Notes under the pieces: model-generated
What the model saw: only the letters and a program-made list of their open reading frames with translations
Told to the model about the DNA's origin: nothing
The model's database searches: none
Shown: positions 5,513 through 13,679 of the stretch, piece by piece
How the letters are laid out: every line of letters starts with the position of its first letter
Position numbering within the stretch: position 1 is the stretch's first letter
Position numbers and translations under genes: made by a program
NCBI GenBank assembly: GCA_029879825.1
Contig: JAOUPL010000011.1
Location: 1-20,676 of the forward strand
Direction: 5' to 3'
Source: Candidatus Bathyarchaeota archaeon
GTDB taxonomy: Archaea > Thermoproteota > Bathyarchaeia > Bathyarchaeales > Bathyarchaeaceae
Length of the DNA: 20,676 nucleotides

Positions 5513-8500
5513 AAATGGCGATGGAAGAAACCGTTCATAAGGTCATAGATGAACTTTATTTCGGATTAATCTCACCACAAGACATACGCAGGTTTTCTGT
5601 TGCAGAGATACAAACCGCCGACACCTACGATGAAGATGGAGCCCCGATAACATCAGGGCTCATGGACGGTAGGTTAGGAACACTTGAACCCAGACAACGA
5701 TGCAAAACCTGTGGAAACACCGCCATACGATGCCCGGGACATTTTGGCCACATAGAATTGGCGGTTCCCATCATTCACATAGAATTCACCAAAATAATCT
5801 ACAACCTTCTTCAAGCCACATGTAGAAACTGTGGACGTATCTTACTGTCTGACATCCGAATCGCCAAAATCAGGGAAAGAATTCGGCATACCCGCATGCT
5901 GATGGGAATAGTGTCTAGCGAACTTTACAAAAAAGTGTTAAAGGAAGCAAAGAAAAAAGAGTGCCCCCATTGTGGAGCCCAACAATTTAAAATAGAATTC
6001 GCAAAACCCACAACCTTTTACGAGATTTTAGAGGAAGGGGCGCAAAGATTAACGCAAAGCATGGTTCGAGAGCGACTTGAACGAATACCCGACGACGATC
6101 TTGAATTGTTTGGTTTTAACCCAAAGAGCGCTCGACCAGAATGGATGGTCCTACAGGTTCTTCCGGTTCCACCAGTCTATGTGAGACCATCAATAACCTT
6201 AGAATCAGGTATCCGGTCCGAAGACGACTTGACTCATAAACTCGTTGACGTTATCCGCATCAATCAGCGATTGAAGGAAAACATGGAGGCAGGGGCTCCA
6301 ACGCTCATCATCCAAGACCTATCTGAACTTCTACAGTATCACGTAACTACGTACTTCAACAATGAAGCTTCAGGGATTCCTCCTGCCCGACATCGCTCAG
6401 GAAGAGCGCTTAAGACCTTGTCGCAACGCCTCAAGGGAAAGGAAGGGAGATTTAGAAGTAACCTCTCTGGGAAAAGGGTGGACTTTTCAGCGCGCACTGT
6501 GATCTCCCCAGACCCGGATCTCGACATCAGCGAAGTTGGAGTTCCCTTGGACGTTGCCATTAGGCTTTCAATGCCCGAGAAGGTTACTGTATGGAATATT
6601 GATGCAATGGGGAAGCTGGTTATCAATGGTCCCGAAAATTATCCCGGCGCCCTTTATGTCGTGAGACAAGACGGTAAACGTGTTAGATTGGAATTCGTTG
6701 CTGAACGAGAAAAAGTTGCCGAAGCTTTAGAACCCGGTTTCATCGTAGAGCGTCACCTTAGGAATGGCGACATCGCCATTTTTAACAGACAACCATCTCT
6801 TCACCGGATGTCCATCATGGCGCATTATGTTAGAGTGTTACCGCATAAGACATTTCGCTTACACTTATGCGTCTGTCCTCCCTACAACGCTGATTTTGAT
6901 GGAGACGAAATGAACCTTCATGTGCCGCAGAGTGAAGAAGCGCAAACGGAAGCGCGTCTCCTTATGCAGGTTCAAGATCAAATTCTTTCCCCAAGATTTG
7001 GAGGTCCCATCATAGGGGCAATTCGAGATTTCATAACGGCTGCTTATCTTTTAACCCGAAAATCCAACTTTCTTACGAAAGAAGAAGTTTGCAGGCTACT
7101 TGTAGCGGCGGGTTATGAGGGGCCTCTCCCCGAACCTGAAATCAAGGAACCCAGGCCTTTTTGGACTGGAAAACAGATATTTAGCCTCTTTCTTCCGAAA
7201 GATTTAAATTACGTATTGAAGGCGACCACTTGCCGCAATTGTTCATCTTGTCTCTGCGAAGAATGTCCTTACGATGCTTACGTGGTTGTGAAAGATGGAA
7301 AATTAAAGTGTGGCGTGATCGATAGACGTTCCATAGGAGCTGAACAATCGGAGAGTCTACTTCACCGGATAATAAAGGATTACGGCGCCCAAGCTGGACG
7401 GCAGTTCCTAAATCGCATATGTCAACTTCTCAAGCTTTTTATTACCATGCGGGGCTTCACCTTCTCTTTCGACGAACTTGAATTGTCTGAAACTGCTCAA
7501 AAGAAAATCAACAAAACACTAGGGAAATTTGAAAAACGAATAGAAGAACTAATAGTAGCTTTTCGCAACGGCACGCTTCCAAGGCTTCCAGGCCAGACTC
7601 TTAACGAGTCCTTTGAAATTTACGTAATGAACGAACTAGCCGGGGCTAGAGATAAGGCTGGGCAAGTTGCCGATGAAGACTTTGAGGTAGACAATTCGGG
7701 AATAATCATGACGCGAACTGGAGCGCGTGGATCCAACCTTAACATAGGTCAAATGGCCGCCTGTGTTGGCCAACAGTCTGTAAGAGGAAAACGGATCATG
7801 CGTGGATACGTTAATCGAGCTTTGTCACATTTTAAAGCAGGAGACCCTTCCCCGAAAGCTCGAGGTTTCGTGTATTCTTCTTATCAGCATGGTCTGGATC
7901 CCATTGAGTATTTCTTCCACGCCATGGGTGGACGAGAAGGGTTAGTGGACACAGCCGTGCGAACACAACAGAGCGGTTACATGCAGAGACGACTCATTAA
8001 CGCCTTGGAACAGCTGCGCGTTGAGTATGACGGAACCGTTCGAAACTCGATTGGCGACATTGTTCAACTCAGATATGGAGAAGACGGGGTTGATCCAGCC
8101 AAAAGCGATCATGGAAAAGCTGTAAACGTCAGCCGTCTTATTGAACAAGTAAAGATTGTTATGGAGAAGGATAAACCCGCACCCAAAGAACATATCCGAG
8201 AACGCCTTCTTGAGGTTGAAGATCAGTTGACGCCGCTCCTTGTGAAAGAGTTAAAATCTGAGTTAACGAAAGCCAAATTGAGCCGCGAAGGAGTCGATCA
8301 AGCGGTCAACTTAACCTTAGAAAACTATAAACGAGCTCTCGTCGAGCCTGGTGAGGCTGTTGGAATTGTGGCAGCCCAATCCATCGGCGAGCCTGGCACC
8401 CAGATGACGCTTCGAACGTTTCACTATGCTGGGGTTCGGGAACAAAACGTAACTCTCGGCTTACCCCGCCTTATCGAAATAGTGGACGCTAGACGAACAC

Positions 8501-9333
8501 CCTCCACTCCGATAATGGCGATCTACCTAGACAAGGAGCATCGAAAAAGTAAGGAAAAAGCCACCGAAATCGCTCGTAACATTATCTGCACAAACATAGA
8601 GGACATCGTAGAAGCTGAACCCTACATAGATCCCGAGCAAGAAGCGGTTGTCATCAAACTTAATCCTAGCATGATGGAAGAACGTGGTGTCACGGCAGAA
8701 GAGTTACCTGAGATGCTGCACATACCCAATTATACAGCAAAAGTCAAGAATGGTCTCTTGATAATCAAACCTAATAAACCAACAGATCTCAAGAAGCTCC
8801 TAGACAAGATCTCTGACCAGTACGTGAAAGGCGCACCTGGCATTCGCAGAGTTCTTGTCACCGAGGAGGAGGGAGAGTGGGTTATACGAACAGACGGCTC
8901 TAACTTGCCGAGAATCCTCGACGTTTACGGTGTGGATCCTACACGGACAACCACTAACCATATACATGAAATTGCCAAAACGCTTGGAGCTGAAGCGGCC
9001 AGAAACGCGATAATCAGAGAAGCCATGGGCGTTCTTGAGGAGCAGGGTCTCGACGTAGACATAAGACATGTTATGTTGGTGGCCGAAATTATGACCTCAA
9101 CCGGCGATGTGCGGCAAATAGGGAGACATGGAATCAGCGGAGAAAAATCTAGCGTTCTCGCAAGGGCAGCCTTCGAGATCACGGTTCCAAACATAGTTGA
9201 GGCGGCCATCAGAGGGGAAAGCGATCCTCTGAAGGGAGTAACCGAAAACGTTATAGTGGGACAATCCATACCCATTGGCACAGGCTTAGTGGATCTTTAT
9301 ATGTCAACTGCTGGTCGAGAGAAAACAAAATGA
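5509..9333 (+). CDS. rpoA: DNA-directed RNA polymerase subunit A, A' and A'' fused
   Basis: The largest catalytic subunit, 1274 residues, equal to A' (about 880) plus A'' (about 395) of archaea that split this gene. N-terminal zinc ligands are C65, C68, C75 and H78, with a second set C105, C108, C152 and C155. The catalytic magnesium loop YNADFDGDEMNLHVP has D462, D464 and D466. A cysteine-rich insert, C575/C578/C581/C583/C586, precedes the funnel. The usual A'/A'' break would fall near residues 880-905, but the frame is continuous into GEAVGIVAAQSIGEPGTQMT, the trigger-loop region of A''. Start: GTG at 5509 overlapping the rpoB stop (GTGA), with GGAGAGAG just upstream; ATGs at 5515 and 5521 are alternatives. 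It ends in an ATGA overlap with rpl30e. The unsplit form is useful for placing the organism. Confidence 0.98.
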   Translation: MKMAMEETVHKVIDELYFGLISPQDIRRFSVAEIQTADTYDEDGAPITSGLMDGRLGTLEPRQRCKTCGNTAIRCPGHFGHIELAVPIIHIEFTKIIYNLLQATCRNCGRILLSDIRIAKIRERIRHTRMLMGIVSSELYKKVLKEAKKKECPHCGAQQFKIEFAKPTTFYEILEEGAQRLTQSMVRERLERIPDDDLELFGFNPKSARPEWMVLQVLPVPPVYVRPSITLESGIRSEDDLTHKLVDVIRINQRLKENMEAGAPTLIIQDLSELLQYHVTTYFNNEASGIPPARHRSGRALKTLSQRLKGKEGRFRSNLSGKRVDFSARTVISPDPDLDISEVGVPLDVAIRLSMPEKVTVWNIDAMGKLVINGPENYPGALYVVRQDGKRVRLEFVAEREKVAEALEPGFIVERHLRNGDIAIFNRQPSLHRMSIMAHYVRVLPHKTFRLHLCVCPPYNADFDGDEMNLHVPQSEEAQTEARLLMQVQDQILSPRFGGPIIGAIRDFITAAYLLTRKSNFLTKEEVCRLLVAAGYEGPLPEPEIKEPRPFWTGKQIFSLFLPKDLNYVLKATTCRNCSSCLCEECPYDAYVVVKDGKLKCGVIDRRSIGAEQSESLLHRIIKDYGAQAGRQFLNRICQLLKLFITMRGFTFSFDELELSETAQKKINKTLGKFEKRIEELIVAFRNGTLPRLPGQTLNESFEIYVMNELAGARDKAGQVADEDFEVDNSGIIMTRTGARGSNLNIGQMAACVGQQSVRGKRIMRGYVNRALSHFKAGDPSPKARGFVYSSYQHGLDPIEYFFHAMGGREGLVDTAVRTQQSGYMQRRLINALEQLRVEYDGTVRNSIGDIVQLRYGEDGVDPAKSDHGKAVNVSRLIEQVKIVMEKDKPAPKEHIRERLLEVEDQLTPLLVKELKSELTKAKLSREGVDQAVNLTLENYKRALVEPGEAVGIVAAQSIGEPGTQMTLRTFHYAGVREQNVTLGLPRLIEIVDARRTPSTPIMAIYLDKEHRKSKEKATEIARNIICTNIEDIVEAEPYIDPEQEAVVIKLNPSMMEERGVTAEELPEMLHIPNYTAKVKNGLLIIKPNKPTDLKKLLDKISDQYVKGAPGIRRVLVTEEEGEWVIRTDGSNLPRILDVYGVDPTRTTTNHIHEIAKTLGAEAARNAIIREAMGVLEEQGLDVDIRHVMLVAEIMTSTGDVRQIGRHGISGEKSSVLARAAFEITVPNIVEAAIRGESDPLKGVTENVIVGQSIPIGTGLVDLYMSTAGREKTK

Positions 9334-9641
9334 TCGACATAAACAAGGCCATCGTCACCACTGTGAAAACCGGAAAGGTCCTGTTTGGAACTAACAACGC
9401 TATAAACAACGCTAAGACAAGAAAAGCTAAGTTAATAATCGTTGCATCAAACTGTCCGCAGAAAATTCGCGGAGACATTGAATATTATTGTAAGCTTTCT
9501 AACATCCCGGTGACTATTTATAAAGGGACCAGAATAGACTTAGGCGCAGTATGTGGAAAACCGTTTAAGGTTTCAGCCTTGACCATTAGGGAGCCAGGTG
9601 ATTCAGAAATCCTCAAGCTCACGGAGGCGGAGAATGTCTAG
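9330..9641 (+). CDS. rpl30e: Ribosomal protein L30e
   Basis: A 103-residue protein of the L7Ae/L30e/S12e RNA-binding family. The family core is visible as KTGKVLFGTNNAINNAKTRK, then AKLIIVASNCP, and a late GAVCGKPFKVSALTI. Length and sequence match archaeal L30e, a component of the 50S subunit that binds kink-turn RNA. Its ATG overlaps the rpoA stop (ATGA) and its end overlaps nusA by eight bases. The order rpoA-rpl30e-nusA is the standard archaeal arrangement, which supports the call over the close paralogue L7Ae. Confidence 0.95.
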   Translation: MIDINKAIVTTVKTGKVLFGTNNAINNAKTRKAKLIIVASNCPQKIRGDIEYYCKLSNIPVTIYKGTRIDLGAVCGKPFKVSALTIREPGDSEILKLTEAENV

Positions 9642-10071
9642 CGGAATAAAATTCACGAGTCTAGAGATGCGCTACATAGCCCTATTCGAAAGCATAACCG
9701 GTGCAACTGTGAAAGACTGCATAGTCGACAACGATCTCAACAGAATAATTTTCATCGTAAAAGAAGGAAATATAGGAATGGCTATAGGGAGGAGAGGCAA
9801 AAACATCCATCTCCTAGAAAAAATGACTGGAAAAAAACATGAAGTAATCGAACACTCAGAAAATCCCACCCAATTTATTAGGAACGCTCTGAAACCCGCC
9901 AAGATAGATGAGATACGCATAAGCGAGCGCCCAGACGGAAAAACAATTGCCGTAGTCTCCGTGAACCCTAAATACAAGGGTGTTGCCATCGGCAAAAATG
10001 GAAGGAACGCTGAACGAATCCGATTTCTAGCGAAAAGGTACTTTCAAATACAAAACGTCAGCATAACGTGA
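9634..10071 (+). CDS. nusA: Transcription factor NusA, archaeal short form
   Basis: A 145-residue protein made of two KH RNA-binding domains with no S1 domain, as is usual for archaeal NusA. KH1 carries IGRRGKNI (G52-R53-R54-G55) and KH2 carries AIGKNGRNAERI (G120-K121-N122-G123), the GxxG loops that hold single-stranded RNA. The frame extends to a GTG at 9598, but I choose the ATG at 9634: GGAGGCGG at 9623-9630 sits at ideal distance, and MSSGIKFTSLEMRYIALFES matches the family start. It overlaps rpl30e by eight bases. It is the last gene of the operon here; rps12 and rps7, which usually follow in archaea, are not present and a convergent hdrA gene comes next. Confidence 0.95.
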   Translation: MSSGIKFTSLEMRYIALFESITGATVKDCIVDNDLNRIIFIVKEGNIGMAIGRRGKNIHLLEKMTGKKHEVIEHSENPTQFIRNALKPAKIDEIRISERPDGKTIAVVSVNPKYKGVAIGKNGRNAERIRFLAKRYFQIQNVSIT

Positions 10072-10114
10072 AGTTATTTCTGAGAGAAGCATGATTTCAA
10101 GGTCGTTTGCAAAA

Positions 10115-12535
10115 TTACTTCTTTTTTGAAAGCATCCTCTCGAGTGTAGGTCGCAATTTCTCATTTTCTGCTTTGATTTTCTCCTTCCCTAACGTTTCCA
10201 TTTGCTCAGTCATTTCTCTTATGAGATCAGCAAATTTGACTCCCTCTGCCGCCGATACGTATTCTACCCTGAATCTTTCAGGGCTGAGCCCCAGTTTCTC
10301 GAACATTTTTGTCAAGGCTTCCATTCTTGCCTTCATCTTCACGTTCCCTGAAATGTAGTGGCAGTCGTAGGGCAGGTGACAGGCGGCTACTAGCACCATA
10401 CCCGCGCCGAGCCTAAGAGCCTCTAAGATAAAGTCGCGATCGACTCGTCCCGAGCACATGACCCGTATCGCTCGCAGAGTGGGTGGATACTCGAAGCGGC
10501 TTGTTCCAGCGAGGTCCGCGCCTGCGTAACTACACCAATTGCAGAGAAAGCCCAGTATCTTATCTCCGGGATTCTTCTCTAGGGCTGCTCGGATTTGAGC
10601 GAAGATTTGTGCATCTGTGAAGTGCATCTGTGTGATGGCGCCGGATGGGCATTCGGCGACGCAGGTGCCGCAGCCGTGACACATGGCAGGATTGATCTCA
10701 GCAGGCTTTTCCTCTGGGGCCATGGGGGCACCGTAGGGGCATGCTTTCACACATATGCCACATTTCGCTTTGGTGTTTCGGCATTTGTTTGAGTCCACCA
10801 CGGCGATGATGGGTTCGATTTTCCAAGTCGGTTGAGAAAGGATGGTGGCAGCTCGTGCTGCGGCTCCGCTTCCTTGAGATACGCTGTAAGGTATGTCCTT
10901 CGGTCCTTGGCAGGCTCCAGCGAGAAAAATTCCGTCAGCGGGCGTGTCTAGAGGTTTGAGTTTCGGGTGGCTTTCCATAAAGAAACCGTCTGTTCCTCTG
11001 GTTACGTTTAGGATTCTGGACATTTCGTCTGTTCCCTTGCTTGGAATGGCGGCGGTGCATAGAACCACAAGCTCTGCTTCTAGTTCGATGGGTTCTCCAA
11101 GCATCGTGTCTTCTGCGCGTATGAGGAGGTTTTTTGTCTTCGGATTTTCGTTAATCTGAGATACTCGTCCTCGAATGAAGTTTATTCCTTGTTCGCGTGC
11201 TCTTCTGTAGAATTCTTCGTAGCCTTTGAAATGAGTGCGCATATCCATGTATAGTATGTATGTCTCTACATCCTCGTGGTATTTTTCCCTGAGTAAAATA
11301 GAATTTTTCAAGGCGTACATGCAGCAAAATCCTGAGCAATATTCGTACTTGTTCACGTCTCTCGAGCCGACGCATTGAATGAATGCCACGGTTTTAGGCT
11401 TTTTTCCATCAGAAGCGCGCACAACTTTTCCGCCGGTTGGTCCTGCTGCTAAAATGAGTCTCTCAAATTCTAGGGCGGTGATGACGTTGTCGTATCTGCC
11501 GTAGCCGTATCGACTGTCGTCGTAGGGTGTGTAAATATCAAACCCAGTTGCAACGAGGATTGTTCCTACTTCAAGCTCGACTTCTCCAGGCTTCTGATCA
11601 AAGTTGATGGCTTGACGTGCGCCACAGGCATCCACACACTTGTAGCATTCAATACAATAGTCCATGTTAATGGTATACACAAGGGGAACGGCTTGATCGA
11701 AGGGAACCGAAATTGCCTTCCTCACGCCCATGTTCATGTCCCATTTGTTAGGGAACTCTATGGGACAAACGTCTCGACACTCACCGCATCCGGTGCAGTT
11801 CTCATCAATCACATACCTAGGGTTTTTTCGAATCTTCACCTTGAAGTTTCCTACGAAACCTTCAACGCTGAGGAGGTCGGCGTACGATATTATTTCGATA
11901 TTAGGATGGCGGGAAACGTCCACCATTTTGGGTCCTTCGATGCATATGGAGCAGTCGAGGGTTGGAAAGGTTTTGTCTAGTTGAGCCATATGTCCGCCTA
12001 TGCTTTCAGTCTTCTCAACGAGGTATACTTTGAAGCCCATGTCAGCGAGGTCTAGGGCAGCGCTTATTCCAGCGATTCCTCCGCCCAGGATGAGGGCTTT
12101 GTTCGTCACAGGAACTTCCATCGTTTCGAGGCTTTGAAGCAACCGTGCCTTCGCAACAGCCATCTTCACAATTTCCTTAGCCTTTTCAGTCGCTTCCTTC
12201 GGCGTGCTTGGGTGGCACCATGAGGAAAACTCTCTTATGTTTGCCATTTCGAAAAGGTAGGGGTTTAATCCAGCCTCGGCGATGCATCTTCGGAAGGTTG
12301 GCTCATGCATGCGTGGTGAACACGCTGCAACAATAACTCTGTTTAGTTTGTGTTCCTCTATGGCTTTCTTGATTTCCTCTTGCCCAGGATCAGCACAGGT
12401 ATAGCGGTTGTCTATGGCTACTAGCACGTTGGGTAGTGTGTGGGCGTACTCGGTCAGTTCTTTTACGTCTATTACGCCAGCGATGTTGAGGCCGCAATGG
12501 CAGACGAAAACCCCTATTCGCGGCTCCAGAGACAT
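10115..12535 (-). CDS. hdrA: HdrA fused to an MvhD module (heterodisulfide reductase subunit A / hydrogenase delta subunit)
   Basis: An 806-residue protein. Residues 1-145 form the HdrA N-terminal iron-sulfur region (VFVCHCG, YTCADPGQ, AACSPRMHEPTFRRC). A flavin-binding thioredoxin-reductase-like domain begins at G151-G153 (GGGIAG) and includes ESIGGHMAQLDKTFPTLDCS. Inserted ferredoxin motifs are C247/250/253/257 and C294/297/300/304, with two more at C585/593/596/600 and C619/622/625/629. Residues from about 655 onward form an MvhD/FrhD module, with C665, C668, C694, C719 and C725 as likely [2Fe-2S] ligands. HdrA bifurcates electrons at its FAD, and MvhD links it to hydrogenase MvhAG. It is the second gene of an operon, starting two bases after the polyferredoxin stop. 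HdrB, HdrC and MvhAG are absent nearby, so partners must be encoded elsewhere. The gene is intact. Confidence 0.93.
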   Translation of the reverse strand: MSLEPRIGVFVCHCGLNIAGVIDVKELTEYAHTLPNVLVAIDNRYTCADPGQEEIKKAIEEHKLNRVIVAACSPRMHEPTFRRCIAEAGLNPYLFEMANIREFSSWCHPSTPKEATEKAKEIVKMAVAKARLLQSLETMEVPVTNKALILGGGIAGISAALDLADMGFKVYLVEKTESIGGHMAQLDKTFPTLDCSICIEGPKMVDVSRHPNIEIISYADLLSVEGFVGNFKVKIRKNPRYVIDENCTGCGECRDVCPIEFPNKWDMNMGVRKAISVPFDQAVPLVYTINMDYCIECYKCVDACGARQAINFDQKPGEVELEVGTILVATGFDIYTPYDDSRYGYGRYDNVITALEFERLILAAGPTGGKVVRASDGKKPKTVAFIQCVGSRDVNKYEYCSGFCCMYALKNSILLREKYHEDVETYILYMDMRTHFKGYEEFYRRAREQGINFIRGRVSQINENPKTKNLLIRAEDTMLGEPIELEAELVVLCTAAIPSKGTDEMSRILNVTRGTDGFFMESHPKLKPLDTPADGIFLAGACQGPKDIPYSVSQGSGAAARAATILSQPTWKIEPIIAVVDSNKCRNTKAKCGICVKACPYGAPMAPEEKPAEINPAMCHGCGTCVAECPSGAITQMHFTDAQIFAQIRAALEKNPGDKILGFLCNWCSYAGADLAGTSRFEYPPTLRAIRVMCSGRVDRDFILEALRLGAGMVLVAACHLPYDCHYISGNVKMKARMEALTKMFEKLGLSPERFRVEYVSAAEGVKFADLIREMTEQMETLGKEKIKAENEKLRPTLERMLSKKK
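10119..10127 (+). terminator. T-rich tract after nusA
   Basis: TTCTTTTTT lies about 50 bases past the nusA stop, inside the last codons of the convergent hdrA gene. Archaeal polymerase stops at such T-tracts, and no hairpin is needed. Confidence 0.35.
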
Positions 12536-12536
12536 C

Positions 12537-13457
12537 TTAGAACTTCCTCCTCCATAGAAATCTTTTCTTGAGGGATTCTTGAGTTTTCGTTAAGCTTTTG
12601 GTTTGCAACTCCTTCGTCATCACTTTGGTGGACGTAAGTTTTTCGAGGGCCTTGTTCCAAGCTCCAGAATGAATAGGCGTGTGGCGTATGTATGTTCTGT
12701 GAAGCTCAAGGGCTCCCTCTTCTGGGCAAACGATCTTGCAAACGCCACAGTAAACGCAGTATAACTCATTAACGTACACTTTTCCGTCGTCCGAGAGATA
12801 CAGGGCTCCAGATATCGGACAAACATCAAGACAATCTGTACAGCCTTCAGGACATTTTTCACGGTTTATCCGAAGGCTTCCGTGAAATATCTTTTCTACA
12901 TGAATGGTGCCTTCGGGGCACTTCACTTCACACAACCGACAGCACGGACAAAAGTTCTCTTCTATATCCACCACAACCTTAAGGTTTTCTTTGTCGGGTC
13001 TGGAAGCTATATGAGTAACTTCTTTTCCGTTGGGAGTGCGTACGCTGACTTTAATGAGGCTTAATGGGCACGCTTGCTCGCAGTCTACGCAATCCAAATC
13101 ACATTTAGTTGTGTCAACCTCGATTTCACGTATGAGTTGAGGAAAGCTTTCACTATTGATCACTGGGATAATGTATTCTCCGTTAATCCTTACCTCCAGT
13201 GCTCCGAAGGGACAAATGGGGGCGCACATCCCACAATAATGGCATTTCTCTTCGCTAATATCAATGGTAGGAGGCTTTGCCTTTTCACCATCTACTTTAG
13301 GAGTCTTTTTGATTTCAATGGCTTCTCGAGGGCATATTTCCATGCAGATTCCGCAGCCAGTGCATCTAGTTTTATCTAAAGTCAGGGAGTATCGCTTTGC
13401 GTGCAAAATCATCTCTATCGTAAGTTCGTTTTCTGTTTCGTTTTTGAGCAGTTTCAT
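12537..13457 (-). CDS. Polyferredoxin with six [4Fe-4S] motifs
   Basis: A cytoplasmic 306-residue electron-transfer protein. Cysteine sets: C32/35/38/42, C72/75/78/82, C119/123/126/130, C170/173/176/180 (with extra C172), C202/206/209/213 and C234/237/240/244. All six end in CP; the third and fifth have the variant spacing CxxxCxxCxxxC. The tail (255-306) is basic and lacks cysteine. It resembles FwdF/MvhB-type polyferredoxins, though MvhB usually has more clusters. The frame is open to an ATG at 13562, but a TATA box (13531-13539) lies inside that extension, so I choose the ATG at 13457. A TTG nine codons upstream (13484) is another option. It is cotranscribed with hdrA, so it probably carries electrons to or from the HdrA-MvhD complex. 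Confidence 0.85.
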   Translation of the reverse strand: MKLLKNETENELTIEMILHAKRYSLTLDKTRCTGCGICMEICPREAIEIKKTPKVDGEKAKPPTIDISEEKCHYCGMCAPICPFGALEVRINGEYIIPVINSESFPQLIREIEVDTTKCDLDCVDCEQACPLSLIKVSVRTPNGKEVTHIASRPDKENLKVVVDIEENFCPCCRLCEVKCPEGTIHVEKIFHGSLRINREKCPEGCTDCLDVCPISGALYLSDDGKVYVNELYCVYCGVCKIVCPEEGALELHRTYIRHTPIHSGAWNKALEKLTSTKVMTKELQTKSLTKTQESLKKRFLWRRKF

Positions 13458-13530
13458 GGGCGTTTTTGATCCCTGCCCCAAACAACTGCGTATTGTATCA
13501 GTTTGGAGGTAAAATAGGCAATGCAAACTG

Positions 13531-13539
13531 TTATAAACC
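13531..13539 (-). promoter_or_regulatory. TATA box for the polyferredoxin-hdrA operon
   Basis: On the minus strand it reads GGTTTATAA. It predicts a start near 13508 and a leader of about 50 bases before the ATG at 13457. It lies in the 222-base spacer shared with the divergent hypE gene. Confidence 0.5.
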
Positions 13540-13634
13540 TTATTAATTGTTGCTTTGCACAACTCAAAAAACAGGTTGGCGAAAGAAGAAACTTCAAGTC
13601 AAATCGAATGCTGACTTTGCGCTTTCTTGGTAGT

Positions 13635-13641
13635 GTTTAAG
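13635..13641 (+). promoter_or_regulatory. TATA-like box for hypE
   Basis: GTTTAAG, centred near 13638, predicts transcription from about 13664. The message would then be leaderless for the ATG at 13665, or carry a 16-base leader with GGAGAG for the ATG at 13680. Confidence 0.4.
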
Positions 13642-13679
13642 AATGCCCGTTCTCCAATGTTTCTATGGAGAGCTTGATC

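Noticed and set aside
13458..13562. N-terminal extension of the polyferredoxin to the ATG at 13562
   Set aside because: The extension contains the operon's TATA box within its codons, and its sequence does not resemble the start of a ferredoxin domain.
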